Counted from the stretch's first letter, positions 16,439-25,611 are shown. The stretch is 64,000 nucleotides of DNA from Janthinobacterium sp051380875 (GCF_051380875.1 NZ_JBNYXW010000010.1:186001-250000), one strand, 5' to 3'. The notes: generated by a model not told the origin, from the sequence alone. Translations and numbers: made by a program.

Positions 16439-17443
16439 ATGAATAATTTTTCTTGCACACGGCGACCAATGGCCCTGCTGAGCTTGCTGAGCTTGCTGGG
16501 TTTGCTGTCGCTGGCAAGTAGCGGCGCTGCCAACGCTGCCGCGTATGGCTATGCGTACACGAGCGTCTTTGGCCTGGTCATCAGCAATCCCACGGGCTCG
16601 GCCACCGTGCTGAGCAACATCGACCTGTCGCACACCACCGCCACCCTCAACGGCAGCAACGTCATCCAGGGTGGCGGCAACGAGATTGACGCGCCGCAAG
16701 CGACGCGCGGCGCCGTCAGCAAGGGGCAAAATGATTTTACACAGCAAGGCATGGGCAATGCAGCGTACGCACGCGGCGAGGCGCAGATCATCACCTCGCA
16801 AATTCCGCCCTTCCCGCCCGGCTCGACCAGCACGCACACGGTCAACGCGGCGGAAACCTTTTTGACGGGCAACGGCAGCGCCGGCGCGTCGGGGCGCAAC
16901 GGCTCGACCACCGCCCTAGCCGTCAATTTCCGCGTCGGCGAACCGGGCGCGACCCTGGCCTTCCAGTTCCAGGCCCTGCCCTTCATGCAACTGTACCTCG
17001 ATGCCCTCGCCGGAACGGGGTCATCTGCCACCACGAATTTGGCGCTCACCTTCACCATCGTCGATGAAAATGGTCGGATCGTCTTCAACTGGACGCCCGA
17101 CGGCAGCCTCGGCTCGGGCATCCTCGGTGGCAGCGAACTGGCAGACGACCTCAGCCTCAATACGGGCTACGCGCAAACGCCGCTCACCAGCGGCAGCGTG
17201 CTGACATACGACCCCAGCGGCTGCGGCGCGCCCGGCGGCACGGGCATCGGCACGCTCTGCGGCGGGCAGTATGGCGCCGTCACCGGCAACCTCGTCGCTG
17301 GCAGCTATGCGCTGGTATTGAACATGCTCAACAGTTCCAAACTGGCTTACGTGCCGGCCGCCACGCCGGTGCCGCTACCGGGCACCCTGCCGCTGCTGGC
17401 GGCGGGCCTGGCCATGCTGCTGAGCCTGGCGCGGCGGCGCTGA
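16439..17443 (+). CDS. Secreted PEP-CTERM-like protein, paralog 2 (variant sorting signal)
   Basis: 334 residues from ATG 16439, six bases after AGGAGG; an in-frame ATG at 16433 is nearly as good. Signal peptide with a leucine-rich core (LLSLLSLLGLLSLA) ends near residue 35. The mature sequence parallels paralog 1 closely: AYGYAYTSVFGLVI, TATLNGSNVIQGG, KGQNDFTQQG, FNWTPDG and the two cysteines of DPSGCG and GTLCGG. The C-terminus differs: PVPLPGTLPLLAAGLAMLL then LARRR, a VPLPG-type rather than PEP-type signal. The sigma-54-like site is only found upstream of paralog 1. Role inferred as extracellular matrix or surface protein. Confidence 0.85.
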   Translation: MNNFSCTRRPMALLSLLSLLGLLSLASSGAANAAAYGYAYTSVFGLVISNPTGSATVLSNIDLSHTTATLNGSNVIQGGGNEIDAPQATRGAVSKGQNDFTQQGMGNAAYARGEAQIITSQIPPFPPGSTSTHTVNAAETFLTGNGSAGASGRNGSTTALAVNFRVGEPGATLAFQFQALPFMQLYLDALAGTGSSATTNLALTFTIVDENGRIVFNWTPDGSLGSGILGGSELADDLSLNTGYAQTPLTSGSVLTYDPSGCGAPGGTGIGTLCGGQYGAVTGNLVAGSYALVLNMLNSSKLAYVPAATPVPLPGTLPLLAAGLAMLLSLARRR

Positions 17444-17471
17444 CGTACCCGCGAATCAATGCCGCGCAGCT

Positions 17472-18572
17472 TCATTGCCGCGTCGCCGTCGCCAAGAGCA
17501 AGTCTTGCAGCGGGCGGCGCAAGGAGCGCGCCAGGGCCGGCGGACCGGCACCGATGCGCCCGAGAAACACGGCCCGCCCGGCCGCCGCCGCGCCCAGCAC
17601 GGCCTGGCACTGCGCCGCCAGTTCCTGCGCCAGCTCCTGCAGGCCGTCGGTGCGCGAAAAGGCGCGCCGTTCGCGCACGTAGCGGGCAAAGATCAGCGGC
17701 GTCAGTTCCGGCTGCAATTGCAGGCCCAGCTGCGTGGCCGTCAGCCAAAAGCGCTGCATGGCGCGTCCGGCCGCCACGTAGTCATCAAGGTGGCGCGGCG
17801 GCGCATCGGCCAGCAAGACAAAATGCGCGGCGCAACAGATGCCAGGCAGCAGGTCCATCTGCAGCCGGGGCGCCAGGGTGCCCGCCAGCCAGGTATTGAA
17901 AAAATCCACACGGCGCCAGCTGTGCATGACCCAGCGCATCAGCCGCGCCGTCATCGGGTCGACGCCCAGCGCCTGGTCCGGCATGCGGTCTTCGCTGAAG
18001 CGGGCACCCCATTCGATCACGTCGCGGTGCACCCGGTGCGCCTCGGGCATGGTCAGGCGCAGCCTGGCATTATCAAACATCAATCGCGCGCAAGCCAGGC
18101 GCGCGCGCCAGCCTTCGAACCACTCCACCTGGTAGCCGGCCGGCAAGCTGGCCGCCAGCGCGGCCTTTTCGCTGGCGCGCAGCCGGCGCGTGCTGAGCCG
18201 GCGCCGCTGCACGCTGCGCTGCGCCAGGAAGGCCGCCAGCGGATCGGGCTGCATGCCGGGATTGTCGACAAAATGCACATCAAAGGTGGGCAGGCTGTCG
18301 GGCATGGCCGTGCGCCGCCGCGCTTCCATGCGCAAGCCGTGGCAGCTGGCCGCCAGCGCCATGCTTTCCAGCAAGGCGCCCAGCGATAGCTGGCTGGGAT
18401 GGCCGTCGAGGTCATACACGCTATGCGCGCGCGTGTCGAAGCCATGCACGACGACATGCCTGGCAGCCAAGATTTCAAAGCGCCAAGGCTGCGTGTTGTC
18501 GCCGCTGGGCGCCCAGCGCGCCTGTTCGAGGATGTTTTCCAGCACCAGGTCGAGCTGCAATGCTTGCGTCAT
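17472..18572 (-). CDS. Nitroreductase-fold protein paired with a ThiF-like enzyme
   Basis: 366 residues. The N-terminus has the FMN-binding signature of nitroreductase-like proteins (ARWAPSGDNTQPWRFEI, about residues 18-34), and the middle has QRSVQRRRLSTRRL and the C-terminal RQ helix; the protein is longer than normal nitroreductases (about 200 residues), as in the nitroreductase half of Mycobacterium Rv1355c (called MoeY). Its ATG overlaps the stop of the ThiF-like gene by one base (TGATG), so both products are made in fixed ratio. An FMN-dependent oxidoreduction linked to an adenylating enzyme is inferred; the substrate is unknown. Confidence 0.75.
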   Translation of the reverse strand: MTQALQLDLVLENILEQARWAPSGDNTQPWRFEILAARHVVVHGFDTRAHSVYDLDGHPSQLSLGALLESMALAASCHGLRMEARRRTAMPDSLPTFDVHFVDNPGMQPDPLAAFLAQRSVQRRRLSTRRLRASEKAALAASLPAGYQVEWFEGWRARLACARLMFDNARLRLTMPEAHRVHRDVIEWGARFSEDRMPDQALGVDPMTARLMRWVMHSWRRVDFFNTWLAGTLAPRLQMDLLPGICCAAHFVLLADAPPRHLDDYVAAGRAMQRFWLTATQLGLQLQPELTPLIFARYVRERRAFSRTDGLQELAQELAAQCQAVLGAAAAGRAVFLGRIGAGPPALARSLRRPLQDLLLATATRQ

Positions 18573-19441
18573 CACGCCCCCTGCGCCGCACGGCGCCGCT
18601 TGATGATGGCCATCGCCAGGCGCTGCAGCGGATGGCGGTTGCCACCCGGACGCCATGTGCGCACGAGCTTGTTGCGGTAGGCGTCGAAATGCATGCCGTG
18701 CGGCGCCGCCATCACCTTGCCACGCTTCAACAATATCTTCAGCGCCTCGGTGGCGGCCGCGCCCGCGCACAGTTGGCAGCCCATGATGGTCGATGGCCCG
18801 CGCCGCTCCTTCAGGTTGATGGCGGACGGGTCGACCAGATAGAGACCGTGCAGGCCGGCCGGCGCCAGGCCGACGAGGAAGCGCAGGGCTTTTTCTTCAT
18901 CGGGCAAGTCGCCCCAGCCAAAGTAATCCTCGAACGTCATCTTGCCCGGCATAAAGCTGAGCACGGCCGTGCCCATGCCCAGCGGCGCGGCCGTAATCGA
19001 TGCAATGCCCAGGCGCGCGCACATGGCGAAGGTGGCCTGGCGCGCGGGAAAGGCGAAGAAATCCAGACCATCCACGTACAGGTCGACACCGTCGAAAAAC
19101 TCGGCCAGGTTGCTGTCGTTCACACCGTCGGGAAATTGCTTGATTTCAAGTTCGGGATTGATATCGCGCGCCATCTGCGCCAGCGCGGCCACCTTGGGCT
19201 GGCCCAGGGTGGAGACCATGGCACCGGCCTGACGGTTGAAATTGGCGATATCGAAAGTGTCGAAATCGGCGATGTGGAAGGCGCCGATGCCCAGCCGCGC
19301 CAGGGTCAGCAAATGCACGCCGCCCACGCCGCCCATGCCGGCAATGGCCACGCGCTTGCCGCGCAAGCTGTCCTGCTCCACCTGCGTGACCCAGCCCAGG
19401 TTGCGGGCGAACGCCGCGTGATAGGAAAAACCGTCTGTCAT
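18572..19441 (-). CDS. ThiF/MoeB/E1-like adenylyltransferase
   Basis: 289 residues from ATG 19441 (GAGGTGAG ribosome site). The Rossmann nucleotide loop GMGGVGGVHLLTLARLG follows RGKRVAIA at about residue 37, then DFDTFDIANFNRQAGA, the region that in E1 enzymes binds ATP and the substrate carboxylate, and a later CQLC pair. It should activate a carboxylate, a peptide C-terminus or a small molecule by adenylation. It is coupled to the nitroreductase gene, the same pairing that occurs as one fused protein in Rv1355c. The small acidic gene upstream ends in a terminator 77 bases before this start. Confidence 0.82.
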   Translation of the reverse strand: MTDGFSYHAAFARNLGWVTQVEQDSLRGKRVAIAGMGGVGGVHLLTLARLGIGAFHIADFDTFDIANFNRQAGAMVSTLGQPKVAALAQMARDINPELEIKQFPDGVNDSNLAEFFDGVDLYVDGLDFFAFPARQATFAMCARLGIASITAAPLGMGTAVLSFMPGKMTFEDYFGWGDLPDEEKALRFLVGLAPAGLHGLYLVDPSAINLKERRGPSTIMGCQLCAGAAATEALKILLKRGKVMAAPHGMHFDAYRNKLVRTWRPGGNRHPLQRLAMAIIKRRRAAQGA

Positions 19442-19517
19442 GCTCACCTCTACTGTGCGTCCATTGCGGACCAAGAAAAGTTTGACAGCCAGTCAGGCAA
19501 TAAGTTCCGTGAACTTG

Positions 19518-19565
19518 AAAAAAAAGGGGCGGCGCTACCGGGCTGATGCCCGGCAGGCACCGCCC
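19518..19565 (-). terminator. Intrinsic terminator between the small acidic gene and the ThiF-like gene
   Basis: On the minus strand GGGCGG (outer arm) and GCCCGG hairpins stack (CCGGGC 19538-19543 with GCCCGG 19548-19553; GGGCGG 19527-19532 with CCGCCC 19560-19565) and are followed by eight T. Either full termination or partial read-through into thiF-like is possible. Confidence 0.85.
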
Positions 19566-19595
19566 GCACTGTATTGCCAAAGTCTTGCCTGAGGG

Positions 19596-19793
19596 TCAGG
19601 CCAAGGCTTCCTTGGCTGCCTCTTCCGGTGTCAAGCCGTCATAAAACTGGTCGGTAAACCACTCGACCTGCTCTTCGATATGATCTTGCGCCTGCGCCAC
19701 GGTGGCGCCACCGGCCACGAGGAAGCCTTCGACCTCGATGCACCAGTTGATCAATTCCAGGGTTTCCGGATCGAGTTCTTCTTTCTTAGCCAT
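19596..19793 (-). CDS. Small acidic protein, unknown function
   Basis: 65 residues from ATG 19793 with a strong AAGGAAG ribosome site. Sequence features: MAKKEELDPETLELINW, a single cysteine near residue 18, the short hydrophobic FLVAGGATVAQAQ, an acidic helix (DHIEEQVEWFTDQFYDG) and a C-terminus LTPEEAAKEALA. It is predicted all-helical, cytoplasmic and strongly negative. I do not recognise a family. It lies directly upstream of the ThiF/nitroreductase pair on the same strand, and its strong terminator suggests a separate, abundant transcript. Confidence 0.72.
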   Translation of the reverse strand: MAKKEELDPETLELINWCIEVEGFLVAGGATVAQAQDHIEEQVEWFTDQFYDGLTPEEAAKEALA

Positions 19794-19888
19794 GTTGCAT
19801 CTTCCTTGCGTGGTGGTTATTTGCTGCGGTATCACATCAATAGCCTACAGTTTAACAGGCTCGCCACCCAGCCGGTGTCTGCGCTACA

Positions 19889-22741
19889 TCAAGGCGTGCC
19901 AGTGGCAGCGACATTCTTGCGTTCCGGATACAGCACCACCTGCACATAGTTGTTCATGTTCAAGTACCGCTGCGCCGCCTGCTTCACGGCTTGCGGCGTG
20001 ATGGCACGCACGCGCTGCTCGAAGCGCAGGATTTGCGCCGGGTCGCGCCCCTGCGTCACCGAACCCATCAACTGGCTCATCCAGTAGGGGTTTTCGCGCA
20101 GCGACTTTTGCTGGCGCGTGATCCAGTTCAGCTTGACCTTTTCCAGGTCCGCCGCCGATGGCCCCTCCGTCTTCATCCTGTGCATTTCGGCAAAGGCGGC
20201 GGCGATGACCTTGTCCACGTTTTCCGGTCCCGTCGGCAAGTTCAGGGCCACCGAATAATGGCCGTACGGATGCTGGCCCATGGTCGTTTCGAAACCGCCG
20301 CCATAGATCATGCCCATCTTTTCGCGCAGCACCTCGATGACCTTCAGGTTAAGCACCTCGCCCAGTGCCTGTAGGGTCAGTTTCTGCTCATCCGAGTACG
20401 CCACGTCGCCATGGAAAGTGATCGAAATCGTACTCTTGGGCTCACTGCCCATGTAGATGTCTTTCTTGACCACCCCGGCCGCCGGGCGCAGGCCCACGTC
20501 GCGGTAGGCGTGCGGCACTTCGGCCACCGGCAAGGTGCTCAGGTAGCTGGCGATCAGGGGCTTGATCTTGTCGAGTTCGAAACTGCCCGCAAAGACGAAG
20601 GTCATGTCGCGCGCGCTGGAAAAACGCTGGCGGAAGATCTCGAGCGAGCGGTCCAGCCCCACCTTGTCGAAATCGGCCACGCGCGGCACACCGTCGACGC
20701 GGGGGCTGTCGCCAAACGTGGCATGTTCGATGGCATCGTAAAACACCGCTTCGGGCTGCGCCATGCTGTTTTTCGCCAGGTCTTGCTGCTTGCCGATGAA
20801 GGACTGGTACAGGCCCGCATCCTTGCGCACGTCCTTGAAATACAGCGTCACCAGTTGCAGCATGGATTCCACATCGGCGCTGCTCGACGAGCCGCCAAAG
20901 CCTTCGCTCAGTTCGCCCAGCGAGGCGCCCACGTTGACGGTCTTGCCGGCCATCACTTTTTGCAAGTCCAGCGGCGCCAAATCCTTCAAGCCCATGCTGC
21001 CGACGATGGCGCTGGCATAGCGGGCGTTGTAAATGTCGGCATCGCCAAACAGCGACTGGCCGCCGAAGCGGGTCGACCCCATCAGCACCTGGTCATTCTT
21101 GAAGTCCGTGGGTTTGAGCAGCACGCGCACGCCATTGCCGAGTGTCAATTCCGTCACGCCGATGGCGCTATTGAATTTTTCAGCGACGATGCTGCCACCG
21201 GCCGGCGGGCCGTCCATCAGCTTGCTGGCGAATACTCTTTCCGTGCGCGGCGCGATTTTTTGCTGCTCGGCCTTGGCTACCGCGTCGAGCAATTGCTGCT
21301 GCGTCGGCACGCTGGGAGTTGCATCACCGGCCTTCGGCTCGGCGCCCATGAAGACCACCAGTTTCTTTTGCTGGCCAGGGATGACCTTGGCGACAATGTC
21401 GTTAATTTCCTGCAAGCTTAGCTGCGGCAAGAGTTCCTGTGCGTACAGCAACTCATTGGCGATGCCGGGGATGGCTTCCCGCTCCAGGAAGTTGCGCGAA
21501 TACTCGGCCACGAAACCGGCCGAATCGGACTTGTCGCGCTCGCTGTATGCGCGCTGGTAGTTGCGCAGCATATTCTTGCGCGCCCGGTCCAGCTCATCCT
21601 GGCTGAAACCGAAGCGGCGCGCCCGCTCATCTTCTTGCACCAGCGCATCAACGGCCGGCTGCACGCCGCCCTTGCCCAGCAAGGCATACGCGCTGAACGA
21701 TTCATAGCCACGCACCAGCTTGCCCATGCTGCTGCCGCCCTGGATGAAGGGCGGATTGGCTTGCTGCGACAATTCCTGCATGCGCGCGCTGAGCATTTGC
21801 CCATACAGGTTTTCGATCATCTGGCGGCGGTAGTCGGCAATGGTGACGGCTTCCTGCGCCGGACGAATCGGATAGCGGATGAAGACCGTATCGTCGGCCG
21901 CTTCCTTGTCGGTGATCACCAGCGCTTCCGTCTGCGAGCGCTGCGGCACCTCGGCATACATGCGCGGACGCGCTTGCGCCGGATTTTTCAGCTTGCCGAA
22001 ATGCTGGCGTATCATCGCTTCGGCCTGCTTCGGCTCCACATCGCCCACCACCATCACGGCCATCAGGTCGGGACGGTACCAGTCTTTATAGAAACGCTTG
22101 ATGGCTTCCGGCTTGAAGGTTTTCAGCACCGATTCCTTGCCGATCGGCATGCGTTCGGCATAGCGCGAACCGTTCAGCAGTTTCGGATACAGCACCTTGT
22201 TCATGCGGTCGCTGGCGCCCTTGCCCAGGCGCGCCTCTTCCAGCACGATGCCGCGCTCGCTGTTGATGTCGGCCGGATTGAATTTCAAGCCATGCGCCCA
22301 GTCTTCCAGCACGAGAAAACCCTTTTCCAGGTTTTCCTTCTTGTTCGTCGGGATCGGCAGCACGTACACGGTTTCATCGAAGCTGGTGTAGGCGTTCAGG
22401 TCGGCGCCGAATTTCACGCCGATCGATTGCAAATATGAAATTAGTTCATTGCGTTTGAAATGCGTGGAACCATTGAAAGCCATGTGCTCCGTGAAATGCG
22501 CCAGGCCTTGCTGGTCGTCGTCTTCCAGGATGGAACCGGCTTTCACCACCAGGCGCAATTCGACTTTCTGCGCGGGTCTGGCATTTTTCTTGATGTAATA
22601 GGTCAAGCCGTTCGGCAGTTTTCCAACGGTAACTTCTGGTGCCAGCGGCAAGGGATCGCTCAAACGGATTTCCGCCTGGGCCATGCAGGCGCACGCCAGC
22701 AAGACGGCGCCCGAGACCAGGCGTAATTTACTCAGCTTCAT
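19889..22741 (-). CDS. M16 family zinc metallopeptidase (insulinase/pitrilysin type), secreted
   Basis: 950 residues with an N-terminal signal peptide (LRLVSGAVLLACACMAQA). The inverted zinc motif HxxEH is intact as HFTEH in LAHFTEHMAFNG (about residues 80-84), with a downstream glutamate in the NSERGIVLEEAR segment. The second, inactive M16 half runs from about residue 520, ending with SLRENPYWMSQLMGSVTQG. So one chain forms the whole clamshell. It should degrade peptides in the periplasm. Transcribed alone; convergent side faces the small acidic gene and it is divergent from the lipid transporter operon. Confidence 0.92.
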   Translation of the reverse strand: MKLSKLRLVSGAVLLACACMAQAEIRLSDPLPLAPEVTVGKLPNGLTYYIKKNARPAQKVELRLVVKAGSILEDDDQQGLAHFTEHMAFNGSTHFKRNELISYLQSIGVKFGADLNAYTSFDETVYVLPIPTNKKENLEKGFLVLEDWAHGLKFNPADINSERGIVLEEARLGKGASDRMNKVLYPKLLNGSRYAERMPIGKESVLKTFKPEAIKRFYKDWYRPDLMAVMVVGDVEPKQAEAMIRQHFGKLKNPAQARPRMYAEVPQRSQTEALVITDKEAADDTVFIRYPIRPAQEAVTIADYRRQMIENLYGQMLSARMQELSQQANPPFIQGGSSMGKLVRGYESFSAYALLGKGGVQPAVDALVQEDERARRFGFSQDELDRARKNMLRNYQRAYSERDKSDSAGFVAEYSRNFLEREAIPGIANELLYAQELLPQLSLQEINDIVAKVIPGQQKKLVVFMGAEPKAGDATPSVPTQQQLLDAVAKAEQQKIAPRTERVFASKLMDGPPAGGSIVAEKFNSAIGVTELTLGNGVRVLLKPTDFKNDQVLMGSTRFGGQSLFGDADIYNARYASAIVGSMGLKDLAPLDLQKVMAGKTVNVGASLGELSEGFGGSSSSADVESMLQLVTLYFKDVRKDAGLYQSFIGKQQDLAKNSMAQPEAVFYDAIEHATFGDSPRVDGVPRVADFDKVGLDRSLEIFRQRFSSARDMTFVFAGSFELDKIKPLIASYLSTLPVAEVPHAYRDVGLRPAAGVVKKDIYMGSEPKSTISITFHGDVAYSDEQKLTLQALGEVLNLKVIEVLREKMGMIYGGGFETTMGQHPYGHYSVALNLPTGPENVDKVIAAAFAEMHRMKTEGPSAADLEKVKLNWITRQQKSLRENPYWMSQLMGSVTQGRDPAQILRFEQRVRAITPQAVKQAAQRYLNMNNYVQVVLYPERKNVAATGTP

Positions 22742-23002
22742 GTATTCTCAACGGTAAGATTCAGTAAGCGTACCTTACACTGAAATCCTGTTTCCGCAAT
22801 TAAAAACAGCTTAGGGAAATCCGTTTCTCCCAGGGAACTTTACCGAATGGCGAGCTGGGCGGTACCCAGCCAGGATGTTCACCCTGTCAAGGCATTGCCA
22901 ACGACGCCAAGCCAGCCAACCTGGTGCGCCCCTGCCACGTCTTTCCCCCGCGCGCGCGGCTGGAGAATCGCTTGTACGGAACGCGAGCAATGTTAAGATG
23001 CC
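22742..23002. promoter_or_regulatory. Divergent intergenic region between the M16 peptidase and MCE operon
   Basis: 261 bases without a supported gene. The AT-richer part next to the peptidase (22742-22810) should hold that promoter. No recognisable -35/-10 pair or operator stands out. No ATPase gene or fragment is present here. Confidence 0.4.
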
Positions 23003-23821
23003 ATGATGACCCTCTCCGTCTCCCTCATCATCAGCCTGCGCCGCCTGCACCGGGCCACCATGGCCTGGCTGGGCAGCTGGTGGCGTATGCTGCATTTCGC
23101 CATCCTGGTGTTTTCGCTGGCGCTGTCGCCGTCGAGCTATAACCGCAACAACCGCCCCATCCTCGCGCACCGTCTGGTGATGAACACGGCGCCCAATCTG
23201 GTGTGGTTCAGCGTCGCCTGCGCGCTGGTCAGCCTGGTGCTGATACGCATCCTTGTCGTCAGCGCGCAAAGCTATGGCCTGTCGCGCTATGCGCTGGAAA
23301 TGGTGGTGCGCGTGCTGGTGCTGGAACTGATCCCGCTGACGGCCGCCCTGTTCGTGGCGCTACGCCTGACTTTGCCCGACGGCATTGCGTTTGCGCAAAT
23401 GCGCTCAAGCGGCGTGCTCGACACCATGCAGCGCCAGGGCGTCGACTTGCTGCGCCGTGAATACTTTCCGCGCGTCATGTCGGGCATCTTCGCCGTGTGG
23501 ATGCTGGCCATCGTCAGCTGCGTCACCTCGCTGATCCTCGCCTACATCACCATCTACGGTTTCACGCCGTGGGCGCTGCAAGGCTACACGCGGGTGGTGG
23601 GGCAAATCTTCAATCCCGCCGTGGCCCTGATCCTGGTACTCAAAGTGGTGTTCTTCAGCTTTGCCGTGGCCCTGATTCCGCTCGCCTCGTCGTACTACCC
23701 GGAAGACCCGCACAGCCGCCGCAGCCGCCTGTGGGCCGCGCACGGCCTGTCCGAGATGCTGCGCCTGTTTTCTGTCATCCTGCTGATCGAAGTGGCCTCG
23801 CTGATGGGCAATTACTATTGA
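23003..23821 (+). CDS. MlaE-family ABC transporter permease
   Basis: 272 residues with five to six hydrophobic helices. The family core is visible as VLELIPLTAALFVALRL (compare ELGPVLTALVVAGR of MlaE), MQRQGVDLLRREYFPRVMSGIFAVWML and a C-terminal IEVASLMGNYY. Such permeases sit in the inner membrane and, with an ATPase and an MCE protein, move phospholipids or other lipids between membranes. ATG 23003 is followed by a second ATG; the ribosome site is weak. First gene of a three-gene operon, 52 bases before the MCE gene. No ATPase gene is adjacent. Confidence 0.82.
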   Translation: MMTLSVSLIISLRRLHRATMAWLGSWWRMLHFAILVFSLALSPSSYNRNNRPILAHRLVMNTAPNLVWFSVACALVSLVLIRILVVSAQSYGLSRYALEMVVRVLVLELIPLTAALFVALRLTLPDGIAFAQMRSSGVLDTMQRQGVDLLRREYFPRVMSGIFAVWMLAIVSCVTSLILAYITIYGFTPWALQGYTRVVGQIFNPAVALILVLKVVFFSFAVALIPLASSYYPEDPHSRRSRLWAAHGLSEMLRLFSVILLIEVASLMGNYY

Positions 23822-23873
23822 TGCCCGCCAGCGGCCAGCGATCCCCGACCACCCCATACCAGAAGCCGACGCC

Positions 23874-24896
23874 ATGAGCCAGAGCCAGAGCCCCCCACCC
23901 ACTCCCGACCAGACCGACGTCACGGCGCCGGACGCCGCCCTGCCCGCGCCGCCGCCCGTGCGCCATGCCGAACTGAAGGCGGCCATCCTGCTCGTCTTCA
24001 TGTTCGTGCTGGTGGTCGGCTCGGTGGTGTATTTGATGTATGCGCGCGGCGCCTTTGAGGCCACACAAACGCTGGTGCTGACGGCCGACGATTCGGACGG
24101 CGTGGGCGTGGGCGCCGACCTGACCTTTTCCGGCTTTCCCGTCGGCCGCGTGCAGCGCATCGAGCTGGCGCCGGACGGGCGGGCGCGCGTCATCATCGAC
24201 GTGCCAAAGAAGGATGCGCACTGGCTGCGCACCAGCTCCATCTTCACCCTGGAACGGGGCATCGTGGGCGGCGCTAAGCTGCGTGCCTACAGCGGCATCC
24301 TGACCGATCCGCCGCTGCCCGACGACGCCACGCGCGACTTGCTGGTGGGCGACATGGCGGCCGAAATCCCGCGCCTGCTGTCGGCCGCGAAAGACTTGCT
24401 CAATAACGTGGCCAGCCTGACGGGCACCGATTCGGCGCTCGACGGCACCCTGCGCAATGTACAGGCCGTCACGGGCAAGCTCAGTGGCCCGGGCGGCGCC
24501 ATGGGCCTGCTGACGGGCGACGACAAACAATCGCGCCTGCTGGTCGAGCGCGCCAACGCCCTGCTGTCCACGGCCGACCAGCTGGCGCGCCGCACGGACG
24601 CCCTGGTGGGCAATGCCGATACGCGCGTGTTTGGCGAGAAAGGCGTCATGACGGATGCGCAGGCAACCATCGTGCAACTCAATGCCCTCTTGGCCGACAC
24701 GCGCAACAGCCTGAAAAAGGTCGACGCCGTGCTGGTCGAGGCGCAAGCCGTGGGCGCCAACGCCCGTGCCGCCACGGCGGACCTGGGCCCGCTGCGCGCC
24801 GACGTGGAAAGCAATCTGCGCAAGGTCGAGCAACTGGTCAATGAAATCAACCGCAAATGGCCATTCAAGCGCAATCCGGAGATCACCCTGCCATGA
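23874..24896 (+). CDS. MlaD/MCE domain lipid-binding protein
   Basis: 340 residues. A proline-rich cytoplasmic start (to about residue 30) is followed by one transmembrane helix (ILLVFMFVLVVGSVVYLMY, about 38-57) and an MCE domain: DSDGVGVGADLTFSGFPVGRVQRIEL, then RTSSIFTLERGIVGGAKLRAY. The C-terminal half is a long coiled coil with repeated ALLS, TDAL and LLADTRNSLKKVD segments, probably projecting into the periplasm. It carries lipid between the inner membrane and the outer membrane or a partner. The last 4 bases overlap the next gene. Confidence 0.9.
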   Translation: MSQSQSPPPTPDQTDVTAPDAALPAPPPVRHAELKAAILLVFMFVLVVGSVVYLMYARGAFEATQTLVLTADDSDGVGVGADLTFSGFPVGRVQRIELAPDGRARVIIDVPKKDAHWLRTSSIFTLERGIVGGAKLRAYSGILTDPPLPDDATRDLLVGDMAAEIPRLLSAAKDLLNNVASLTGTDSALDGTLRNVQAVTGKLSGPGGAMGLLTGDDKQSRLLVERANALLSTADQLARRTDALVGNADTRVFGEKGVMTDAQATIVQLNALLADTRNSLKKVDAVLVEAQAVGANARAATADLGPLRADVESNLRKVEQLVNEINRKWPFKRNPEITLP

Positions 24897-25564
24897 GTAA
24901 GATCAATATAGTCTTGTCCGCCCTGGCCGTGGCCGCGCTCGCTGCCTGCTCCAGCGGCCCGCCCGTGCCGGACTGGAAGATGAATGCGCAAAGTTCGATC
25001 GAGCGTTTTGAAGCGGCCTATTTGAACGGCAACGCGCTGGTCGAACAGACGGAATTCCAGCGCGCCCGCAGCCAGGTGGCCGGCACGGGCAAGATCGATC
25101 TGATCGCCAGGGTCGAGCTGCTGCGCTGCGCCACCCGCGTGGCCAGCCTGGCGTTCGACGCTTGCATGGGCTTCGAAGCGCTGCGCCAGGATGCCAGCCC
25201 GGCCGACCGCGCCTATGCAGCCTACCTGGCCGGCACGGCGCAGCCGGCCGACTTCGCCCTGCTGCCGGATGGCCAGCGCGCCGTGGCAGGCGCAGGCTCG
25301 GACGCGGCCGCAGCCAGCGCCGCGGCGGCCATCAAGGAGCCGCTGTCGCGCCTGGTGGCGGCCGGCGTGCTGCTGCGTGCCAACCGCGCCACGCCCGCCC
25401 TGCTCGACACGGCCGTCGCCACGGCATCGGACCAGGGCTGGCGCCGGCCGCTGCTGGCGTGGCTGGGCGTGCAGCGATTGCGCGCCGAACAGGCTGGCGA
25501 CACGCAGGAAGCGCTGCGCATCGCGCGCCGCATGGCCATCGTGGGCCAGCCGCCGGCGCCATGA
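24893..25564 (+). CDS. Lipoprotein of the MCE operon
   Basis: 223 residues from ATG 24893; the start overlaps the MCE gene stop (ATGA). The N-terminus is a lipoprotein signal ending in the lipobox LAAC at about residues 16-19. The mature part is alpha-helical and alanine-rich with SIERFEAAYLNGNALVEQTEF, RCATRVASLAFDAC and RMAIVG segments. It does not match the usual PqiC-type lipoprotein and I do not recognise a domain. By operon position it is likely the outer membrane or periplasmic partner of the MCE protein. Confidence 0.8.
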   Translation: MSKINIVLSALAVAALAACSSGPPVPDWKMNAQSSIERFEAAYLNGNALVEQTEFQRARSQVAGTGKIDLIARVELLRCATRVASLAFDACMGFEALRQDASPADRAYAAYLAGTAQPADFALLPDGQRAVAGAGSDAAAASAAAAIKEPLSRLVAAGVLLRANRATPALLDTAVATASDQGWRRPLLAWLGVQRLRAEQAGDTQEALRIARRMAIVGQPPAP

Positions 25565-25611
25565 AGCCGCGCCCGTTAAAAGCGGGTCCGCCGCTGCCAG
25601 TTCGGGCATAA

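Noticed and set aside
22811..23269. 152-codon minus-strand frame upstream of and overlapping the MlaE permease gene
   Set aside because: No family sequence and overlaps the permease core; not a missing ATPase.
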